Assembly (NCBI GenBank): GCA_008711295.1
Contig: VUYV01000036.1
Location: 633,187 to 697,186 of the forward strand
DNA length: 64,000 nucleotides
Direction: 5' to 3'
Origin: Anarhynchus alexandrinus
Lineage: Eukaryota; Chordata; Aves; Charadriiformes; Charadriidae
A model generated the notes under the pieces. The model had not been told where the DNA came from and did no database searches. It worked only from the letters and a program-made list of their open reading frames with translations. The position numbers and the translations under genes were made by a program. Positions 50,902-64,000 of the stretch are shown one piece after another. How positions within the stretch are numbered: the stretch's first letter is position 1; each line of letters opens with the position of its first letter.

Positions 50902-51478
50902 TCATAGAATCATAGAATGGTTTAGGTTGGAAAGGACCTTGAAAATCATTGAGTTCCAATCCCCCTGCCATAGGCAGGGACACCTCCCACTAGACCAGGC
51001 TGCCCAAGGCCACGTCCAGCCTGGCCTTGAACACCTCCAGGGATGGGGCCTCAACAACCTCTCGGGGCAACCTGTTCCAGTGCCTTACAACTCTCAAAGT
51101 GAAAAATTTCTTCTTAATGTTTAATCTAAACCTGCCCTCTTCCAGTTTGAAGCCATTCCCCCTCGTCCTATCACTGCATGCCCTAGTAAAAAGTCCTTCC
51201 CCAGCCCTCCTGTAGGCCCCCTTTAGGTACTGGAAGGCGGCAATAAGATCTCCCTGGAGCCTTCTCTTCTCCAGGCTGAACAGCCCCAACTCTCAGCCTG
51301 TCCTCATAGGAGAGGTGCTCCAGCCCTCGGATCATCCTCGTGGCTCTCCTCTGGACACGCTCCAGCAGGTCCATGTCCTTCTTATGCTGGGGACTCCAGA
51401 GCTGGATGCAGTACTCCAGGTGGGGTCTCACAAGAGTGGAGTAGAGGGGCAGAATCACCTCCTTTGACCTTTCTTTGA
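50902..51478 (-). mobile_element. CR1 LINE 3' fragment, well preserved
   Basis: This minus-strand CR1 has its 3' terminus at TTCATAGAATCATAGAATGG (50901-50920). Minus-strand frames at 50990-51289 and 51183-51569 encode overlapping pieces of the ORF2 C-terminus ([34 protein letters not shown]). One frameshift near 51290 separates them. It is very similar to the plus-strand copy at 7188-7766. The 5' truncation near 51478 abuts an anonymous stretch that precedes a GC-rich block. Confidence 0.95.
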
Positions 51479-51619
51479 GTAAGATTATCTGATGGGAGGA
51501 CCTTGTCAAATTGGATGATAAAGAAAATATACAGAGACGCAAACTTGAAGACAAACATAACACAGACAAAGACCAGAAACAAACCTGGTCAGGAACACTG
51601 AATGAAGGGCTATCAAGAA

Positions 51620-52410
51620 ACTATGTGCAAACCAGGACTTTGCAACTGATAAGCACAAAAATCTGAGCATCCAGGGTATTGGAGGGGGTTTGTGGAACTA
51701 CACCAGCTGATGAGGGCATGTGAATGTGCAGGGGGCTGGGAAGGAACAAGGTGGGGAACAGAAAGGGGTACAGAAGGGACCAGTTGCACATAAAACAGGT
51801 CAGCACGTTTGTCTGACTGAGCCCTGTGCCTCATCATGGCGGTCAATCCTTCTTTTGAAATCCTACCCTGTGCAGGGGTGTGTGCTGGAAGGACTAAGTG
51901 ACAGGTGCTGGTGAGACCTGCATGAGAAGACAAGACACTGGTCCAGCAACAGGAGTCAAACCAGGGTGCAGATGCCCTGGGCCTGTGGTGTGAGCTACAG
52001 GAGCAAGTGGGGGGTCTTGGCCACCAGCTACTAGGGTGGGAAAAGCATGTGTCCCAAACAGCAGCTATCAGGAGGGACTGGAGTGAAGCAAATAAAAGGC
52101 TGTTCTGTCTCCTGTGGGAACACGCAGGGTTGCTAGACTGGCTAAGATCCTCCACTCGAGAGAAAAGATCTGTCCAGGGGGAGAAACATGGCCATTCCCC
52201 ACCCCACAGACATACAATCAAGCACTGCCATAACCATCCAAGCAAGTAAACAAAGAGTAAGGGCAAGCACTCCATAGAGCCCAGGCACAGTGAGGATCAG
52301 CAAGCCCTCTGCTAAACAAACTGCAAGTAAAGGGGATGACTGTGCAAGAGAAATAGGCAGTCCTGCCTGCGGGCTTAGCCACAGACACAGCACTGTACTG
52401 CTTCAGAGTA
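51620..52410. other. Anonymous GC-rich block in intron 6
   Basis: This block is visibly richer in G and C than the surrounding intron. It holds the longest open frame of the window (51613-52275, minus, 220 codons) and several overlapping frames. I recognise no protein family, LTR boundary or repeat tail. It could be an old repeat, an unassigned LTR or a regulatory block. Confidence 0.4.
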
Positions 52411-52492
52411 CGGGAAAAAGAAATCTGCAATTACTAGCTACAACTACACAGGCTAAGTATAGTTCTTTTCCGATCTAGGCACTGCTTTATGA

Positions 52493-52587
52493 TATGTCTT
52501 ACATACATATATAGCTACATAAACATATATATGCACATAGATAACATGTAATATATACCTACATATAAACACATATATCTGTATATG
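52493..52587. repeat. TA/CA-rich low-complexity stretch
   Basis: Repeated ACATATATA-type words, a degenerate microsatellite next to the GC-rich block in intron 6. Confidence 0.7.
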
Positions 52588-55501
52588 GGGACTATTTCAA
52601 ATTGGTTGCACATCAGAGCTAATGCAGAATATGAAACTTATCAACTGTACTTCATTCAAGCAAAACACATAGTTCTCTTCTATAACTTTTAAAACTTACT
52701 ATTAACAGACATCCAGACAAAGTTTAAGATCTTAGCTTTAAGTCCACTCCCTCCTTTTGGTATTACTCGGGCTCTTGGGTATCTAAAGTATGAGTTACTT
52801 TTTGAATGAACATGAAAATGTTTTCAAAATGTTCTTGCAAAGCTGTCCATCATTTTGGAAGTTGCCTTTCCTCCTCAGTTCATCACAGTGTGAATGTGGT
52901 GAACTTAAGGCAATGCTACTTTGATATCCACCCAACTAAGGTGAAGATTTAAGGCCTAATTTTATTCTTCTATCTTGTGAGCGCAAAGGCATGTTTGGAT
53001 AGCAAATACTCATATAGAAAGTAATGTTCATTTAATAACATGGTTAGTTTTACCTCATGTCTGAATAAGCATACAACATTTGAATAAGCAAATCTGTTCA
53101 TTTGAGAAGATATCCAGCTAAATTCATTATTCAAAAAAAAAAAAATAGCAAGCAATCACAATATCCATGTGATAGTCACACTGAAATACTTTGTGCTACA
53201 GCTCTGATTTACCTTGGACACCAGACTTAGGTTTCAAAACACTTACAACAAAGATTCTTTTTTTTTCCCCCCCTGTAAATTGTCTTTACTGTTATGAAAA
53301 AAAAATAATCTGTGCTTGAATCTTGAAAAACCTGTCTTGTCATAACAAACCAAAAAAAAAAAAAAAAAAATCTCCTTGAAAGCACATGGTGGGTCTATAC
53401 AGCTCCTTGGAGGTATGCATCTGATGCAAAATCACAAGGTTGGTTCTGCACAAAAGCTTCCATAAAACAGCAATGACCTAGCACCCTGCTTAACATTCTC
53501 AAAAAGCAACTTCAGGATATACATCCTAAGCTAGATTCTTTCTAACACTAGCATTCAACGTGTCATTTCAACAATAGCAACACTTGGGGGCAGAAGCAGA
53601 GAGCATAGTTTATTGTCTGGTTGGGGTCTAATCAGTTGGGGTTTTGTGGGTTTTGTTTGATTTGGTTTTTTTGCTGTTTGTTTTAAATAGAGCATTAGTA
53701 GCTTCAAACCACACAAACAAGGACAGATATCCTGTGTTTTAAAGACTATACCATCTACCCCCTATTTTCAGCTGAAATTTCAAAGATATTAACAACTCTG
53801 AACAAAATATCATGGATAGCTATTTAGAGGCCTCATAGGGAGAAAGAAAATTCCATTACAGGAGAATGATGAAACTCAAATGCCTACATTAATTTTACTG
53901 ATAGAAAATACTACTTCCCATTATCGTCTTTGACACCTTAATTTTTCAATGAAGTCCCTACACACCCACTGTAACATCAGTCATTAAGTTCTCTGCAACA
54001 AACATGTCTATTCACATGAAGCTAGAACAAAAAAATGTTATGGTAGGGGCAATAGAATTTCATTATTCAATGCCTTAGCCATCATCATGAAAATAAATAA
54101 AATGATTTTTTGTCTGGAACAATCTTGGGTGGTTTTTTAATACCACATTATACTATTAATATCCTGTCTCCTAAAAATGTATCAGTGTCAAAATGGAAGT
54201 TTCTGGTAGAAATCAATAACTGCTCCCACCTTGCCACCCAAAAAAGGAAAGAAAAAAAAAAAGAAAAGAGAGATAAATAAAGCAGAGGACATTCAATACA
54301 ATTTTTCCATTTTTTCTTCTTGTTTTGAAAAATACCTGCATATTCCCAGCCTTGGGAAGACCCTGTAGTATTTTGAGACACTAATGGAAAGAAACAAGAA
54401 ATAAATGTATAGTTCAAGCTTACTGTGTAAGCGAATTTCTGAATCTGTACTATCTTCTTTCTCCTGGTAGAATCAACACACTCATACGGGATTTATAAAA
54501 ATTTGTTCTACTCAAAACACAAGACAATTCCACTTTTAAAATCCTTCTTTCCACCATTTATCTTGCTCTTGTTTATCAGGCTTGTGTCTTACTGCTGCTG
54601 CCTCTTGGACCAAACAATCATGATGACCTTGGTTCGTTCCAGGCCACTTAGCTGCTGTGGTGGGATTTCAGGAAACCCTGACAATGGCCAGCAGCATAAG
54701 AAGGAACTCTAACAGAGATTCATTCTCTAGGAGAAACTCCCAGACACCACTCTTCTTGCAGTTCAGGCTGACCCAGCCCACAAAGGACAGCTAAAGAGTT
54801 AAGCAGACGAACTAACGATGCCAGAGGGAAAGGTTTTCAATGAAAATAAAAGGACCATCAAAAGTCTTCCACATAATAAAATATTCCTGCTTTATATTGT
54901 AGAAATAATAAAAAGTCCACTCAAAATTGTCTCAAAATGAAAGAAGTTACCTGTCACAATCATCCCTGTCACATGTTGACACCAATGTACTATAAATTTC
55001 AGAACTGATTTTCTTAGAAATTTTAAGACAAAAATGTACATAATGTCTCTGAAAAATCAGGCCATCAGAATATAGGAGGAAATCACAGTCTTTCAGAAAC
55101 TACCAACATCATCTTGTAGCAACGCTATGATTTGTTATTGATCAGCACATTAACCAGTATTTCAGCAGATCTTTACTCAAGATTTCAATCACAAGGCTGT
55201 TATATGTTCACTAGTTGATCCAGCGATTGCTTTACAAGTCATTTCCTCAGACACGAAAACCTCTCTATATTCTCAGAAGCTGTGTAATATTGATGTACAG
55301 CCATTCATTCCACTAGGAAAGCAAGTATTGACACAGGAATTTTAAACTTCCTTTTTTATTTTTGTTTAACAGGACTCTAATATTCAAGTTTATTCTTCAA
55401 ACTGCTTCATCTAAATGAAGAGTCAGAGGTATTTATTGCTAAATTTTAGTAAGCTCTCAAAACACACGGAACTTAAGGAATGCAACACCCTTTGGGTACA
55501 T

Positions 55502-55521
55502 CACACCACACCACACCACAC
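55502..55521. repeat. (CACAC)4 repeat
   Basis: Four CACAC pentanucleotides in intron 6. Confidence 0.9.
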
Positions 55522-56665
55522 TAAAAATACACATCACTTTTAAAAATATTTTGCTAATGGGAATTCTGGCTCTTTTTTGAAAACATAAAAGCAAATAAGT
55601 AGTTTCCCCAGTAAATATCCCATTTGTTCCTGAGTTATTCTGCTATTTTTTTGTAGGTTTGATGTCTACTTTCTAAATCTCTCCCCTGTTATTCTTTGCT
55701 TCTGTCGTCTAGGAAGAGGAAAACACTGATGGAAAAGTGCTGTTAAGAAGTCCAAAGTAAAATACATTTTGTCCTTCACTCAACTTCAGTCCACATACGC
55801 AGTCAACTTATATATTGGACTGATAGATTCAAGCATAGTTGGTATATAAAGCTATGTGACATAGAAACACTGAAGGTAAGTGATGGCTTGAATTCTATTG
55901 TATTGGTTTCTCACCCAATCACTCTGCCTGTCTCTACATGCAAAATTTTGTTTTCACCCACTATCTGTTCTCAGTCCAGTTTCTCTAGTCCAAAGAAGTA
56001 ACAAGCTAATTTTTACAACCAACTTAAGCACTATCTTCTTCAAATTACTCAAATTACTTCAAATTACTTATATCTTATGCATAATGATAGCTGTTAAAAC
56101 GTCTTTGAACCAAAAAGTTCACTATGAGCAAAACAAACAAAAAAAGTAACAGCAATCACACTTCCTCCCAGAGAACATTAAAATCTAAGGAGGCAGATTT
56201 TCAGGATTTTTAGAAATTAAGCACTTTTTTGAAGTTTTAACTTTGTGAAAATAGTGACGTTCGGTTCTTTTGGAAAAATAAAAACTGATCTGGAAACTTA
56301 TTTTAATATCTAGAGTTATCAAAAAGAAAGCAGTTTAACTTCTGTCAGGTTTATGTTGCAATTTGATAAAGGATAATGCCTCTTAGTTCTGTTTCTTTTT
56401 TTTTTAACCCAAGACTGCATTCCACTTCCAAAGTTAACTAAGTATGAATCAGACTGTAAATGTTCATCTATCTTTGCAGCCAAATTTAGAGACCTTATTC
56501 AGTTTTCACAATTGCTCTAAAAGCATAACCCTCACACATAACTGGAGACAAAACAAGTCCAAGTCAAGACTTCTGCTACAGTATCAGTTTAGCTGTGACT
56601 ATCAAAATATACGGGGGGAAAAAAAACCCTTTTGCTTTATTGGAAAATACAACATATATTTTTAC

Positions 56666-56774
56666 CTGCAGCTCTGTAAAGTATTTTAGGTTCAAAGAAT
56701 ATGCATGGATTTTTATCCTCTATGCACGACAGCAGCAGTCCTTTGGCCTGAAGAGGACTCCTTGGAATAACAAT
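56666..56774 (-). CDS. BCKDHB: BCKDHB exon 6 (codons ~212-248)
   Basis: The exon reads [20 protein letters not shown] and continues [16 protein letters not shown] on the minus strand. Cys, Asp and Asn of SCIEDKN match the remaining beta-subunit potassium ligands (human precursor 228, 231 and 233). FFEPK-LYR is a strongly conserved E1-beta family motif at the end of the first domain. The acceptor is TTTTTACAG|ATT and the donor GCAG|GTAAAA. The 109-bp exon starts in phase 0 and ends after one base of a split Val codon that exon 7 completes. Its length is not a multiple of three, so skipping this exon alone would shift the frame. No long open reading frame covers it, because intronic stops lie close on both sides; it was found by translating across the splice sites. 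Confidence 0.96.

Positions 56775-64000
<7,226 letters not shown>

Larger units (their letters stand above)
47125..56665 (-). other. BCKDHB: BCKDHB intron 6 (~9.5 kb)
   Basis: This intron lies between exons 6 and 7. It holds poly-A/poly-T tracts at 47.7-48.2 kb, a CR1 split by a solo LTR (48475-49085), a second CR1 (50902-51478), an anonymous GC-rich block (about 51620-52410), an AT-rich dinucleotide-like stretch (52493-52587) and a CACAC repeat (55502-55521). The rest is AT-rich with no recognised content. Confidence 0.85.

Noticed and set aside
51613..52275. 220-codon minus-strand open frame as a protein gene
   Set aside because: It has no recognisable domain and no clear promoter or poly-A signal, lies in a compositionally skewed block, and overlaps several equally long frames. 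It is kept only as an anonymous block.

Overview
This is an AT-rich vertebrate genomic window, almost certainly from a bird. It carries many CR1 LINE fragments, several ending in the typical ATTCTATGATTCTATGA-like 3' tail, and no mammalian-type SINEs. I could not identify the species. The window holds no prokaryotic genes, CRISPR arrays or operons.

Only one host gene is supported: BCKDHB, the E1-beta subunit of the mitochondrial branched-chain 2-oxo acid dehydrogenase complex. It lies on the minus strand. Six internal coding exons are visible, numbered 4 to 9 as in the human gene: 61660-61793, 60856-61011, 56666-56774, 47027-47124, 43462-43572 and 4175-4261. Their lengths (134, 156, 109, 98, 111 and 87 bp) total 695 nt. 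They join in frame without a stop, use GT-AG introns throughout, and encode about codons 115-346 of the roughly 392-residue precursor. Exons 1-3 should lie beyond base 64000. Exon 10 and the 3' UTR should lie below base 1. The window is therefore the middle of one gene, about 99% intron.

Layout by coordinate: 1-4174 is intron 9, with one CR1 and arm A of an inverted repeat. Exon 9 is at 4175. Intron 8 (4262-43461, 39.2 kb) holds arm B of the inverted repeat, a short hairpin tandem repeat, seven CR1 segments and a 207-base assembly gap. Exon 8 is at 43462. Intron 7 holds a 108-bp direct duplication split by a single N. Exon 7 is at 47027. Intron 6 holds a solo LTR inserted into a CR1, another CR1 and a relatively GC-rich anonymous block. 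Exon 6 is at 56666, intron 5 has one CR1 tail, exons 5 and 4 lie either side of a 648-bp intron 4, and intron 3 runs to the window end.

The most interesting structure is a pair of inverted ~120-bp repeats, about 88% identical by hand alignment, lying in introns 9 and 8 on either side of exon 9. In the pre-mRNA they could pair around this 87-nt in-frame exon. Other points are the LTR nested in a CR1, its antisense promoter elements, a probable assembly duplication at 44.0 kb, and inverted pairs of related CR1 copies. I found no convincing evidence of a previously undescribed biological system.
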